Source: Phycisphaerales bacterium (lineage in GTDB: Bacteria; Planctomycetota; Phycisphaerae; Phycisphaerales; UBA1924). Taken from it: a DNA stretch of 64,000 bases. Below are positions 41,556 through 53,875 of the stretch, in pieces. Numbering within the stretch: position 1 is the first letter of the stretch; each line of letters begins with the position of its first letter. The position numbers and the translations under genes were made by a program. The notes beneath the pieces are model-generated. The model was not told the origin of the DNA. It saw only the letters and a program-made list of their open reading frames with translations, and did not search any database. The stretch is from positions 1 to 64,000 of the forward strand of contig JAJVHS010000006.1 of the NCBI GenBank assembly GCA_022072615.1, given 5' to 3'.

Positions 41556-42722
41556 ATGATGCACGGTGCGAAGAACAAGGCCGATGGGACCGGACCGGTG
41601 CGACACGGGCGCCGACCGGGACTTGTGGCGCTCGCCGCGAGCCTTGCGTTCCTGGGCGTGGCGGCCCTGCCCGCGTCCGGCCAGCAGAAGACGTACAAGG
41701 TCGATGAAGACGGGCAGTGGACCGTTTCCAAGGCGCCAGAGGCCGGCAGCGACGCCGAGATCATCGGACGTGCCCGCGAGATGATGGCCCAGGGCCGCTA
41801 TTCGGCCGCTGAAGCGCTCATGGACGGGTGGATCGAGCGCAACGAGCGCACGAGCAACCCGTGGCTGGCCGAGGCGTACCTGGCCCGCGGCGACGCCCGG
41901 CTGATGCGCGACCGCGAAGTGCCCGCGCTCGAGGACTACGAGGAGATCGTCAAGAACTTCCCCGGGTCGGAGGCCTACGTCCTCGCGCTGACGCGCGAGC
42001 TCGAGGTCGGGCTCCTGTATCTCAACGGCAAGAAGAAGAAAGTCTTCGGCATCCGCATCGAGCCGGCCGAGCGGATCGGCGAGGAGATCGTCCTCCGGGT
42101 CTCCGAGCGGCTCCCCCGCAGCCGGCTCGCCGAACGCGCGCTGATGGAGCTCGCCGATTACTACTACCGCGTCCGCGACATGGACATGGCCGCGGAGACC
42201 TACGAGGTCTTCCTGCGCCTGTTCCCCACGAGCGAGCAGCGCCAGCGAGCGATGCAGCGCCGCGTGTACGCGAACATCGCCAAGTTCAAGGGGCCCGAGT
42301 ACGACGCGTCGGGCCTGCGCGAGGCCCGCTTCCTGATCGAGGACTACAAGGCCCGCTACCCGCAGGACGCCGAGCGGATCGGGATGGACGACGCCCTGAT
42401 CGCCCGGCTCGACGAGTCGGCGGCGGCGCAGCTCCTCGAGACCGCCAAGTGGTTCCTGCGTCGCAAGGACGAGGTGTCCGCCCGTCTCACGGTGTCCCGT
42501 CTGTTGCGGCGCCACCCGGGTACGGTCGCCGCTGTGCGCGCGCAGGAGATGATCGACGAGCGCGGCTGGAAGATGCCCGAGCCCAAGCGAGCGGTGCTGG
42601 ATGAGCCCCCGGCCGACGCCGCCGCGCCGGCGGATGACGCGAAGACCCCGGCAGCTCCCGACGCCGCCGCGCCGACCGAAGCCGAGAAGCAGCCCGAATC
42701 CGGTGCGGGGGTGGACCGATGA
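41556..42722 (+). CDS. Exported TPR protein, BamD-like
   Basis: A 388-residue exported protein. The signal peptide (about 1-42, with a long basic N-region) ends LPASGQQ; there is no lipobox. The body is made of TPR pairs: IIGRAREMMAQGRYSAAEAL, LAEAYLARGDARLMRDREVP, RALMELADYYYRVRDMDMAA, ETYEVFLRLFPTSE and the LETAKWFLRRKDEVSARLTV segment near 300, which is typical of BamD-type outer-membrane assembly lipoproteins. A disordered Pro/Ala/Asp tail ends the chain. The stop overlaps the LptE-like gene (ATGA, 42719-42722), supporting a joint role in outer-membrane biogenesis. Confidence 0.75.
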   Translation: MMHGAKNKADGTGPVRHGRRPGLVALAASLAFLGVAALPASGQQKTYKVDEDGQWTVSKAPEAGSDAEIIGRAREMMAQGRYSAAEALMDGWIERNERTSNPWLAEAYLARGDARLMRDREVPALEDYEEIVKNFPGSEAYVLALTRELEVGLLYLNGKKKKVFGIRIEPAERIGEEIVLRVSERLPRSRLAERALMELADYYYRVRDMDMAAETYEVFLRLFPTSEQRQRAMQRRVYANIAKFKGPEYDASGLREARFLIEDYKARYPQDAERIGMDDALIARLDESAAAQLLETAKWFLRRKDEVSARLTVSRLLRRHPGTVAAVRAQEMIDERGWKMPEPKRAVLDEPPADAAAPADDAKTPAAPDAAAPTEAEKQPESGAGVDR

Positions 42723-43264
42723 AGCGCGAGCACCCCATCAAGGCCGCGTTCGCCATCGCGCTGTCGGCCGCGGTCTCGATGTTCATCGCCGTCCCCGGGT
42801 GCGCTTCGGACCCGCGCGAGGGGTACGCGTTCTCCAGCGGCCACGATGACCAGGTCAAGACGATCGCGATCGAGGTCTTCGATAACCAGACCTTCAGTAC
42901 CGGCGTCGAGGCCCAGCTCACCGAGGCCATCGCTCGCGAAGTCATGCGGTCGACCAAGTGGCGCGTGTCGAGCATCCGCGTGGCGGAGACTGTGCTGACC
43001 GGCAAGATCGTGAGCTCCGAATTGCGGCCGTTGTCCTCCGACCAGCAGACCGGCCTGGTGCAGGAGCTGGGTGTCCGTCTGACAGTGGACTTTGATTGGG
43101 TCGACAACCGGACCGGCAAGACGCTCGTCGCGCGGCGGTCGTTCACCGCGATGGACACGTTCGTGCCCGCGATCCGCACCGGCGAGCGGCTGGAGACCGG
43201 CCAGTACTCGACTATCGATGGCCTGGCCAAGGACATCGTGGCCGAGCTTCGATCGAGCTGGTGA
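42719..43264 (+). CDS. LptE-like LPS-assembly lipoprotein
   Basis: A 181-residue lipoprotein: the signal sequence ends FIAVPGCAS, with the lipid-attached Cys near 27. The mature start GYAFSSGHDDQVKTIAIEVF, then DNQTFSTGVEAQLTEAIARE, follows the LptE fold, whose role is to support LptD in inserting lipopolysaccharide into the outer membrane. VTVDFDWVDN-like strands and a C-terminal helix (LAKDIVAELRSSW) complete it. With kdsB in the same window it supports an LPS-bearing outer membrane. Coupled to the BamD-like gene by a four-base overlap. Confidence 0.82.
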   Translation: MKREHPIKAAFAIALSAAVSMFIAVPGCASDPREGYAFSSGHDDQVKTIAIEVFDNQTFSTGVEAQLTEAIAREVMRSTKWRVSSIRVAETVLTGKIVSSELRPLSSDQQTGLVQELGVRLTVDFDWVDNRTGKTLVARRSFTAMDTFVPAIRTGERLETGQYSTIDGLAKDIVAELRSSW

Positions 43265-43549
43265 CCCGGCGGCGCACGAGAGCGGCTCCCGGCTCGGTCT
43301 CTGTCCGGGGCATATTCCCCCTGAAACCTGCCGATAGAACGGATACGGCTTACGGTGCGTATCAGGTCTGAGCCGGCGCGGGGTTCTCGGACACGCCCCT
43401 ACTCGAACCCTATCATCCGTCGGTGTGGGTGCCGGCCGCCGGCGGCGATTGCCTCCGGACGGCGGCGGTGGCCGTGAATGCGGCCGGATGAGGGCGTCAA
43501 AGTGACAGGGGTGCATCCGGCGGTCGTACGAGCCGAAAGTTGAGGTACG

Positions 43550-45646
<2,097 letters not shown>

Positions 45647-45677
45647 GATGGCCGGCACGCGTGAGACGGTGAACATC

Positions 45678-45702
45678 AACCCGGGCGCAGGCCCGGGTTT
45701 TT
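45678..45702 (+). terminator. Intrinsic terminator of ftsH
   Basis: AACCCGGGC (45678-45686) pairs with GCCCGGGTT (45691-45699) around GCAG; the T-run continues to 45702. It lies 32 bp after the ftsH stop. Confidence 0.88.
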
Positions 45703-45853
45703 CATTCTGGGAGGCGGTCCCGCTTCCTTCAATCAACCCGGAAACGGAGTTGCAGACGTTCGATTGGGTGTGATCCCGGGCGCGATTCCCCGGTGAAACC
45801 CGGCCGTCTATCCTGCCAACAAGGGGATATCGCGTTCCTTCGGGGAGGCAGTC

Positions 45854-46744
45854 ATGGCATCGATGCTCGGCGGTATCTGGTCTGGTCGGGTGTGCTCGGC
45901 CCTCGCGTTGTCGGCGGCGGCGACGCTGCTGGGCGGGTGCGTGGGGCTGGGCTGGGAGCCGGCGAACTTCAAGGCGACGCGGACGTTGAACGTCGCGCAT
46001 GTCGCGGGGAAGGCGGTCGACGTCGAGACGGGCAACGGCGCGATCTCGGTGGTGCGCGGGAGCACCAGCGAGGTCACGATCGTGGCCAACCTCAAGGCGA
46101 CGACGCAGGAGCGGCTCGACGCGACGGTCGTGAGCGCGGACCGCGATCCCGACGGCACGCTCGTGGTGCGCGTGCTCTGGCCGGAGCAGCGCAAGGGCAG
46201 CGAGGGCTGCTCGTTCGAGATCACCGTGCCCGACGCGGTGGGCGTGCGGGTGGATACGTCCAACGGCGGGGTCACGCTGGCGGGGCTCGCGGGCGAGGCG
46301 GTCCTTGAGACGAGCAACGGGGCCATTAAGGTCCGGGATCACAACGGGTCGGTGCACGCCGACACGAGCAACGGCGCAATCGAGCTGGTCGAGGTCGGCG
46401 GCCCGGTGTTCGCGGATACCTCCAACGGGGCGGTCACCGTCGTGCTCAGGATGGATGCGGCCGGGCCGGTCAACGTGTCGTCCTCCAACGGCGCGATCGA
46501 CGTCACGCTCTCACCGGAGTTCGGCGGGACCCTCGACGCGGACACGAGCAACGGGAGCGTGTCATTCTCAAGCCTTCCGGGGTCGGCCCGGGCCTCGACC
46601 AGCAAGGGCCGCGCGCGGATCGAGTTTGCGCGATCGGCCGCGGCGTCGACGACGGATGTCGAGAACGGCAGCGCCCAGGGCGGCAATTCCAGGCTCGATA
46701 CCAGCAACGGGTCGATCACCATCAAGACGCGGTCGGGCGTCTGA
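45854..46744 (+). CDS. DUF4097-type lipoprotein with DTSNG repeats
   Basis: A 296-residue exported lipoprotein: the signal ends ATLLGGCVG, giving Cys near 28. The rest is a right-handed beta-helix-like array in which a five-residue turn recurs every 17-25 residues: DVETGNGAISV, DTSNGGVTL, ETSNGAIKV, DTSNGAIEL, DTSNGAVTV, SSSNGAIDV, DTSNGSVSF, ENGSAQ and DTSNGSITI. This is the pattern of DUF4097 (putative adhesin) proteins. Function is unknown; surface or periplasmic binding is likely. It stands alone between the ftsH terminator and the convergent zinc-ribbon pair. Confidence 0.82.
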   Translation: MASMLGGIWSGRVCSALALSAAATLLGGCVGLGWEPANFKATRTLNVAHVAGKAVDVETGNGAISVVRGSTSEVTIVANLKATTQERLDATVVSADRDPDGTLVVRVLWPEQRKGSEGCSFEITVPDAVGVRVDTSNGGVTLAGLAGEAVLETSNGAIKVRDHNGSVHADTSNGAIELVEVGGPVFADTSNGAVTVVLRMDAAGPVNVSSSNGAIDVTLSPEFGGTLDADTSNGSVSFSSLPGSARASTSKGRARIEFARSAAASTTDVENGSAQGGNSRLDTSNGSITIKTRSGV

Positions 46745-46756
46745 GCTCGCGGCGTG

Positions 46757-47182
46757 TCAATGGGCGATCGCGGCGGTGACCGCGAGGGCGATCGCGCCCA
46801 GCAGCGCGTTGGCCGCCAGCGCGGCGGCGACGATGCCGAGCGCCCGAAGCAGGCGGTGATGGTCCCACGGGCACGCACGGAACTCGTCCGCGGCGGTGGA
46901 GCACGGCTCGGCGATCGAGAAGACGGCGCCCGTCAGCAGGAAGGGGACCGCGATCCCGGCGCCGACGAGCGGGATCGCCGCGCCGATGAGCGCCGACGAG
47001 AAGCAGATCCCCGGCCAGAGCACCGACGCGAAGACCAGCCGCGCAACCGGCGTGCGGCGGCGGAACGGCACCGGGTCGGCCGTCGAGGCGCATTCCGGGC
47101 ACGGGCGTCCGACCGGCGTGCCGGTCCGGTCGTAGCCGCAGCTCGTGCAGATCCAGCGGGATGGGTGGTCGACGCTCGTCAC
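46757..47182 (-). CDS. Small zinc-ribbon membrane protein
   Basis: A 141-residue protein. WICTSCGYDRTGTPVGRPCPEC (residues about 9-30, given in parts: CTSCGYD and CPEC) forms a zinc ribbon of the type frequent in Planctomycetota, and two or three hydrophobic segments follow (LVFASVLWPGICFSSALIGA, IPLVGAGIAVPFLLTGAVF, ALGIVAAALAANALLGAIAL). The start is GTG 47182, whose GTGA overlaps the stop of the upstream paralogue, so the two are translationally coupled. Function is unknown. Homologous ribbon motifs occur in the next gene and in the kinase at 49995. Confidence 0.7.
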   Translation of the reverse strand: MTSVDHPSRWICTSCGYDRTGTPVGRPCPECASTADPVPFRRRTPVARLVFASVLWPGICFSSALIGAAIPLVGAGIAVPFLLTGAVFSIAEPCSTAADEFRACPWDHHRLLRALGIVAAALAANALLGAIALAVTAAIAH

Positions 47183-47640
47183 CGCAGCATGGCCCTCGTA
47201 GCGGCGACGCCGATCCCGAACAGGAGATTCAGCCCCCAGCCCGTGACCGTGATGAGGAATGCGCGGCCCCGCCGCCGCGGGTCCCAGGGCCGGTTGGTGT
47301 GGTCGTCCCGAGCGGTGTCGAGCGGCATGATGATCCCAAGCGCCACGCCCATGAGCATCGACGCGAAGGCCGGCACGATGACCGGCAGCGGCGCGGCCGT
47401 CGACCGGCGGGTGGCCGCCGGCTGGACCGCATCGCCGAGCAGCAGCAGCAGCACCGACACCAGCAGGAACGCCCAGCACAGCCAGCAGGACCTGAACGCC
47501 AGGAACCACACCGAATGCCGCCGCCGGTACGCGATTGGGTAGCCGCTGTACCCGCACTCCGGGCACTGGAGAGGGCCGAAGGAGGCCGCCGGCCCGGAGA
47601 GGTCGTAACCGCACTTGCGACAGACGTGCGTGGGGTCCAC
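47179..47640 (-). CDS. Small zinc-ribbon membrane protein, paralogue
   Basis: A 153-residue protein starting at GTG 47640. The N-terminal ribbon has VCRKCGYDLSG and, ten residues later, LQCPECGYSGY. Three membrane segments follow: FRSCWLCWAFLLVSVLLLLL, VIVPAFASMLMGVALGIIM and FLITVTGWGLNLLFGIGVA. It shares the layout of the downstream gene and is coupled to it. No catalytic feature is visible. It is divergent from dnaK, with 264 bp between, in which the sigma-54-type promoter of dnaK lies. Confidence 0.7.
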   Translation of the reverse strand: MDPTHVCRKCGYDLSGPAASFGPLQCPECGYSGYPIAYRRRHSVWFLAFRSCWLCWAFLLVSVLLLLLGDAVQPAATRRSTAAPLPVIVPAFASMLMGVALGIIMPLDTARDDHTNRPWDPRRRGRAFLITVTGWGLNLLFGIGVAATRAMLR

Positions 47641-47835
47641 GAGGAAGCGTAGCGGCGGTTGGTTGCGGTTCGGATGAAGCCTTCGCGGCTCGGCCTCGGG
47701 GCGATGGGATGTTCCCGTTCTGCCAAATCGGCAGCATGCGGGTGAGGGTGCAGGCTCCGGCGCCGCCGTGCGGGCCCGCCGCTCCGCCGTAATTGCGGGA
47801 ATGAGGGGCTTTTCAGGCGGTGGTGACAGGGTTGG

Positions 47836-47852
47836 TTGGCACGGGTGTTGCC
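47836..47852 (+). promoter_or_regulatory. Sigma-54 (-24/-12) type promoter of dnaK
   Basis: TTGGCACG-GGTG-TTGCC matches the RpoN consensus YTGGCACG-N4-TTGCW at every position but the last. GG is at 47838-47839 and GC at 47850-47851, the required spacing. Transcription would begin near 47862, leaving a leader of about 43 nt with GGCGGAAGG before ATG 47905. Confidence 0.75.
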
Positions 47853-47904
47853 AATAGAGCTTTGCTCGGTCGGGTCACTCCCCGCGGGCGGAAGGATGCC
47901 GAAT

Positions 47905-49845
<1,941 letters not shown>

Positions 49846-49874
49846 AAGCCGGACACCACGCGAAGCAGTCAGTC

Positions 49875-49904
49875 AAAGGCCCCGGAGCGATCCGGGGCCT
49901 TTTT
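49875..49904 (+). terminator. Intrinsic terminator of dnaK
   Basis: AAAGGCCCCGGA (49875-49886) pairs perfectly with TCCGGGGCCTTT (49891-49902) around GCGA, followed by further T to 49904. Confidence 0.92.
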
Positions 49905-49994
49905 CGTAGTCGACAAGCCGTATCTCTCCGGAGATGTGGGCATGGCTGTCCTTCAGTATGATGACCCCGGGCAAGGCAATAGGGGACGCATCCC

Positions 49995-52055
49995 GTGGGG
50001 CCAGACGAAAGCACGCGGTCGATTGGCGGAGCACCGAACACAGCATCGGGCCGAGATACTTCCTTGCCCGCGGTCTCCGCGACCATTCCGGAGCGCATCG
50101 GAGAAATCGAACTCGTTCGCGAGCTGGGTCGCGGCGGCATGGGCGTCGTCTGGCTCGGGCGCGACACCCTGCTCGGTAGGCAGGTCGCCGTCAAGTTCCT
50201 GTTGCATGCCGATGCGAGCCCGGAGGGCCCGGGCTTTTCAGCCTTTGTTGAGGGCGCCAAACTGGCGGCATCAATTCGCTCGAAGCGGTTGATCGAGATC
50301 TATCGGGCCGGAGTTCAGGGCCAGCAGGCCTACCTGGTCATGGAGTATTCGCCGGGCAGGCCGCTGAGCGAGCTCATCGCTCGCAAGGACCGATGGACGC
50401 GGTCGGCGGCCATCGCGACGATGGGCGAGGTGTGTTCGGCGATCGCCGAGCTGCATGAACAGGGCATTGTGCACGGTGATATCAAGCCGTCGAACATTCT
50501 GATCGAATCCGATGGCCGGGTGGTCGTTACGGACTTCGGCTTGACCCTGAGCCTTCCGCGTGAGTGGGTTGGCGCCGCTCGGGCGCTGGGCGGCACACCC
50601 CGCTACATGGCGCCCGAGGTCTTCAGCGGCATGGCGTCGTATCAGTCGGACGTGTATGCGCTGGGCATCATGTTCTTTGAAGCCCTCTGCGGGAGCCCGC
50701 CGTTCGACGGCGACGTGACGGAATTGGAAAGTCAGCACCGCTCCGAAGCGCTGCCGTGGGAACGAATGATCCCCCCGGTGGATGGTGCGCTCCGCGAGAT
50801 CATCGAGCGAGCAACACACCGCGAGGTTCGCCTGCGGTCCAAGTCGGCTCGGCACATGCTCGATGCCCTGCGCCGGGCACAGCCCGATGCCGCGGCGTGG
50901 GCCAACGGACATCGGCAGGTGATCGAGGCTGCTCATCGCGGCGGCGCGACGGATGATTCAAAGCCGCACGTCAGCTCCCGGTACGGAAGCTCGTATTACG
51001 AGGCGATCGAGGGTCTGGCGCGGCAGCGCGTAGTTCTGGCGGGAGCGCCCCCCGCCGCTTCCGAGGGCGAAGCGGTCTCGCAAGTGGGCCCGTTGCCAGG
51101 CCTGCGGGGCGATGATGTGCTGGATGTGAGCCTGCCGTGCGTGGCGTGCGACTACGACCTGCGCGGACTGCCGGTCGGCGCCTCGTGCCCAGAGTGCACG
51201 ACACCCATCCCTGTCTCCGCGGACCTGTCGCGGCTGTGCCTGGCCAATCCCGCGTGGATGAAACGACTTCTGATCGGGATGAACGGGGTCGTCGCGCTCC
51301 CGACGATCCTGCTCGTTCCCGGGCTGATCACCATTTTGCCTCTGCCGATGGACCCTAGAGTGGCGCGATTGCTAGTGCCGATCGCCCTGGCTGCGATGGG
51401 ACTGTTTTCGGCTTCGGCAGTGTTCCGAGCAACCACTCGCGATCCGGCAACCTTGCGGGATTCATCCGCCGCGAACAAGGATCCCAAGACACGGTGGCTT
51501 GCGCGCCTGTGTTTGGTCAGCGCGACGCTCCTGATGGTGCTGGGGAACATGTTTTCAGGCAGCCGGCTCGCCGGTCCCGTGCTGCTGAATCTGGGAATCG
51601 TGATCGCCGCGACCGGTGCAGTGTGCTGGCTGCTGTGGACGCAGGATCTCCGCCGGCGCGGCTGGAGCGCTTCCGACGGCGATGCAATCGCCACGGCCGA
51701 ACCCCGGCGTCGGCGGGTCATGCGAAACCGGCTGTGGCGGCAACCGATCATCACGCTCGTGCTCTTTGTCGTGCCGGTCGCGCTGGTCATGCTCTTGGCC
51801 ACGACCGGCAAGCAATCCATGTACAGTTGGGATTTCGTTCAAGAATTGCTGCTGGCATTGCTCGCGGCCGCAGGATTGTCGCTGCTGGTCGCCGGTTACC
51901 TGCAGGCGCTAATACTCATTCGCATTCTCAAGCGAGAGAGGCGTCCCGACGCCGCGGAAGTTGCCGCACAGATCACTCGGGCGCTCGCCGCGTCCGCATC
52001 GCATCCCACACCGTCCGATACCGGCTCGCCATCGCCTCGAGCGCCGACGGGATGA
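49995..52055 (+). CDS. Membrane Ser/Thr protein kinase with internal CGYDL-type zinc ribbon
   Basis: A 686-residue Hanks-type kinase, start GTG 49995. Kinase domain about 36-305: glycine loop LGRGGMGVVWLG, VAVKF Lys, catalytic loop IVHGDIKPSNILI, metal-binding TDFGLTL, and APE in RYMAPEVFSG. The catalytic loop has Gly in place of the usual Arg (HGD rather than HRD), so activation-loop phosphorylation may not control it. At 380-400, CVACDYDLRG and CPEC form a zinc ribbon; four to six membrane segments follow (for example VVALPTILLVPGLITILPLP, VLLNLGIVIAATGAVCWLLW, IITLVLFVVPVALVMLLATT). The kinase faces the cytoplasm. Its last 83 bp overlap the convergent HIT gene. Confidence 0.9.
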   Translation: MGPDESTRSIGGAPNTASGRDTSLPAVSATIPERIGEIELVRELGRGGMGVVWLGRDTLLGRQVAVKFLLHADASPEGPGFSAFVEGAKLAASIRSKRLIEIYRAGVQGQQAYLVMEYSPGRPLSELIARKDRWTRSAAIATMGEVCSAIAELHEQGIVHGDIKPSNILIESDGRVVVTDFGLTLSLPREWVGAARALGGTPRYMAPEVFSGMASYQSDVYALGIMFFEALCGSPPFDGDVTELESQHRSEALPWERMIPPVDGALREIIERATHREVRLRSKSARHMLDALRRAQPDAAAWANGHRQVIEAAHRGGATDDSKPHVSSRYGSSYYEAIEGLARQRVVLAGAPPAASEGEAVSQVGPLPGLRGDDVLDVSLPCVACDYDLRGLPVGASCPECTTPIPVSADLSRLCLANPAWMKRLLIGMNGVVALPTILLVPGLITILPLPMDPRVARLLVPIALAAMGLFSASAVFRATTRDPATLRDSSAANKDPKTRWLARLCLVSATLLMVLGNMFSGSRLAGPVLLNLGIVIAATGAVCWLLWTQDLRRRGWSASDGDAIATAEPRRRRVMRNRLWRQPIITLVLFVVPVALVMLLATTGKQSMYSWDFVQELLLALLAAAGLSLLVAGYLQALILIRILKRERRPDAAEVAAQITRALAASASHPTPSDTGSPSPRAPTG

Positions 52056-52560
52056 CCCGGATCTGGCCGACCGTGGTCATGAAGTTCACGTCGCCGCCCC
52101 AGCGCGGAACCAGGTGCACGTGCAGGTGCTGGGGGATGCCGGCGCCGGCTGCCCGGCCCTGGTTGATGCCGATGTTGATTCCCTGCGGCTCGAGCGTGCG
52201 CTGCATGAGGTCCGCCGCGAGCTCCGTCAGCCGCCAGAGCTGCGCCCGCTGCGGCGGGTCGTAGTCAAGAAGCGTCGGGCGCGCCTCGCCCAGCGCGACC
52301 AGGAGGTGGCCGTTGGCGTAGGGGAACGCGTTGAGCAGGATCAGACCGTGCGGGTCGCGCACGATCACGTGGTTTTTCTGGTCGTTCGCGGGGTCGCGCC
52401 AGTAGTCGAGCAGGAAAGACCCCGACCCGGTCGTGGGCGTCCCGGAAACCTTCTCTTTGCTGTCCATGGCCTCAAGGTACTGCAGCCGCCACGGCGCCTG
52501 GAGCGCGGGCGGACCCATCGCGGGATCGGAAGGCGACTTCGGACCGTCTGCCTGGGGCAT
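51973..52560 (-). CDS. HIT-family hydrolase (Ap4A phosphorylase-like)
   Basis: A 195-residue protein of the histidine triad family. The active site QHLHVHLVPRW (about 150-160) has H-x-H-x-H followed by the usual hydrophobic-Pro-Arg-Trp of the Ap4A-phosphorylase/HIT-like branch; FLLDYWRDPANDQKNHVIVR and LILLNAFPYANGHLLVALGE form the preceding fold. It likely hydrolyses or phosphorolyses dinucleoside polyphosphates or AMP conjugates. ATG 52560 is chosen by homology; the frame is open to 52686. The 3' end runs 83 bp into the convergent kinase gene, so both C-termini are encoded by the same DNA. Confidence 0.88.
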   Translation of the reverse strand: MPQADGPKSPSDPAMGPPALQAPWRLQYLEAMDSKEKVSGTPTTGSGSFLLDYWRDPANDQKNHVIVRDPHGLILLNAFPYANGHLLVALGEARPTLLDYDPPQRAQLWRLTELAADLMQRTLEPQGINIGINQGRAAGAGIPQHLHVHLVPRWGGDVNFMTTVGQIRVIPSALEAMASRYRTVWDAMRTRRAPE

Positions 52561-52639
52561 GCCGTCGAGTGTACGCCACAGGCAACTCCGCCGATACGAC
52601 GATGCGGCCGCCGTGGAAGCGCACGACCATCGGGCCGCC

Positions 52640-53695
52640 TTACACACCGGGGACCAGCCCGATGCCGTCGGGCGCCTTGCCCGCACGCAGGTGGCTGGTC
52701 ACGGTCCATGAGGAAAGGTCGATGTACGCAACCGTGCCCGTCGCGGTGCAGGCCGTGTAGGCTCGGCCGCCATCGGGCGTGATGGCGATGCCGATGGGAA
52801 CCGGGCTGTCCTTGAAGGGCCCCTCGGGCGGGAGCGGGTCGTGGTCGGCGCCCTCCTGCGGTAGGGTGGCGATCCGCCGGAGTTCCTTGCGCGTCGCCGC
52901 GTCGTAGACGATGATGTCGCCCGATGCGCTGGCCGCCGCGAGCACGTGCTTGCCGTCGGGCGTGAAGGCGACTCTCAGCGGGTACTTCTCGCACGCCATC
53001 GTGGCCGTCACCGCTTTGGCCTTGGTGTCGAGAATCGAGATCGAGTCCGACTTGTTGTTGGCGACCCACAGTTCGCCCCCATCGGGCGATAGCGCCAGTC
53101 CCTCGGCCCCCGGCGCCGTCGTGATGGTCGTGGCGGCATCCGGCCCGGAGGCGGCAAGGTCGATGATCGTGACCGACCCCGAGCCGACGTTGGTCACGTA
53201 CGCGGTCTTTTCATCGGGCGAGAGCACCACCATGTGGCTGCCGTGCTGACCGGTTTCCCACGCCTTCACAACCTCTCCCGTGTCCACGTTGACCTGGATC
53301 AGGGACTGGTTGACTTCCGCGGTGACCAGCACGTGCCGGCCGTCCTTGAAGAATGCCAGGCCGTGCGGGCGGCGGTAGTCGCCCAGCGAGATCGTCTTGA
53401 CGGGGTGGAACGACTTGAGGTCGATGACCGTCAGCGTGCTGCCGGGTTTGGGACCGCCGTAGTTGCTCACGACCGCCCGTCCGCCGCTGATCGCCACCTC
53501 GTGAGGCCCGTCACCGACGGCGACGGTCGCCGAGGCGGCCGCATCTCCCGGCCGGAAGAGCATCCCGTTGGCCTGGGCCTTGTTGAACACCACCACCGAC
53601 CCGGCCTCGGGCGGCTTGATGGAGACCTGGGGGGCGGGTTGGGGCGCACTTGGCTGGAGTGCAAGGGCCGCGCCGAGCAGCAGGGCATGGAGCAT
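52640..53695 (-). CDS. YVTN/YncE-type seven-bladed beta-propeller protein
   Basis: A 351-residue exported protein: signal peptide of about 16 residues (MLHALLLGAALALQ). The body has repeated blades of the type GPHEVAISGGRAVVSNYGG, RPHGLAFFKDGRHVLVTAEV, GSHMVVLSPDEKTAYVTNVG, GAEGLALSPDGGELWVANNK, PLRVAFTPDGKHVLAAAS and PIGIAITPDGGRAYTACTAT, each about 43 residues. This is the YVTN/YncE-like family, found as periplasmic binding proteins. No catalytic residues are known. It lies upstream of the HIT gene on the same strand (79 bp) and is divergent from the aminopeptidase. Confidence 0.82.
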   Translation of the reverse strand: MLHALLLGAALALQPSAPQPAPQVSIKPPEAGSVVVFNKAQANGMLFRPGDAAASATVAVGDGPHEVAISGGRAVVSNYGGPKPGSTLTVIDLKSFHPVKTISLGDYRRPHGLAFFKDGRHVLVTAEVNQSLIQVNVDTGEVVKAWETGQHGSHMVVLSPDEKTAYVTNVGSGSVTIIDLAASGPDAATTITTAPGAEGLALSPDGGELWVANNKSDSISILDTKAKAVTATMACEKYPLRVAFTPDGKHVLAAASASGDIIVYDAATRKELRRIATLPQEGADHDPLPPEGPFKDSPVPIGIAITPDGGRAYTACTATGTVAYIDLSSWTVTSHLRAGKAPDGIGLVPGV

Positions 53696-53875
53696 GTCGG
53701 TTCCCGGTGGATGGCCGCTCTCCCACCGCGGCGCCGAGAGAGTTGTACGCTCGGGACCCGCATTGGTGCCGCCAGCAGTCCCCGGATTTCGCCTCCGCCC
53801 GCCGACCGGCCGCTAGACTGCAGACCCTGCCCGTGGGAAAGGGCAGTGTCATCACGCGGGGGAACGGAGTGGACC

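Noticed and set aside
47821-47904. CIRCE (HrcA) operator before dnaK
   Set aside because: The TTGGCA...TGCCAA symmetry is explained by the -24/-12 promoter; the TTAGCACTC half-site is absent.
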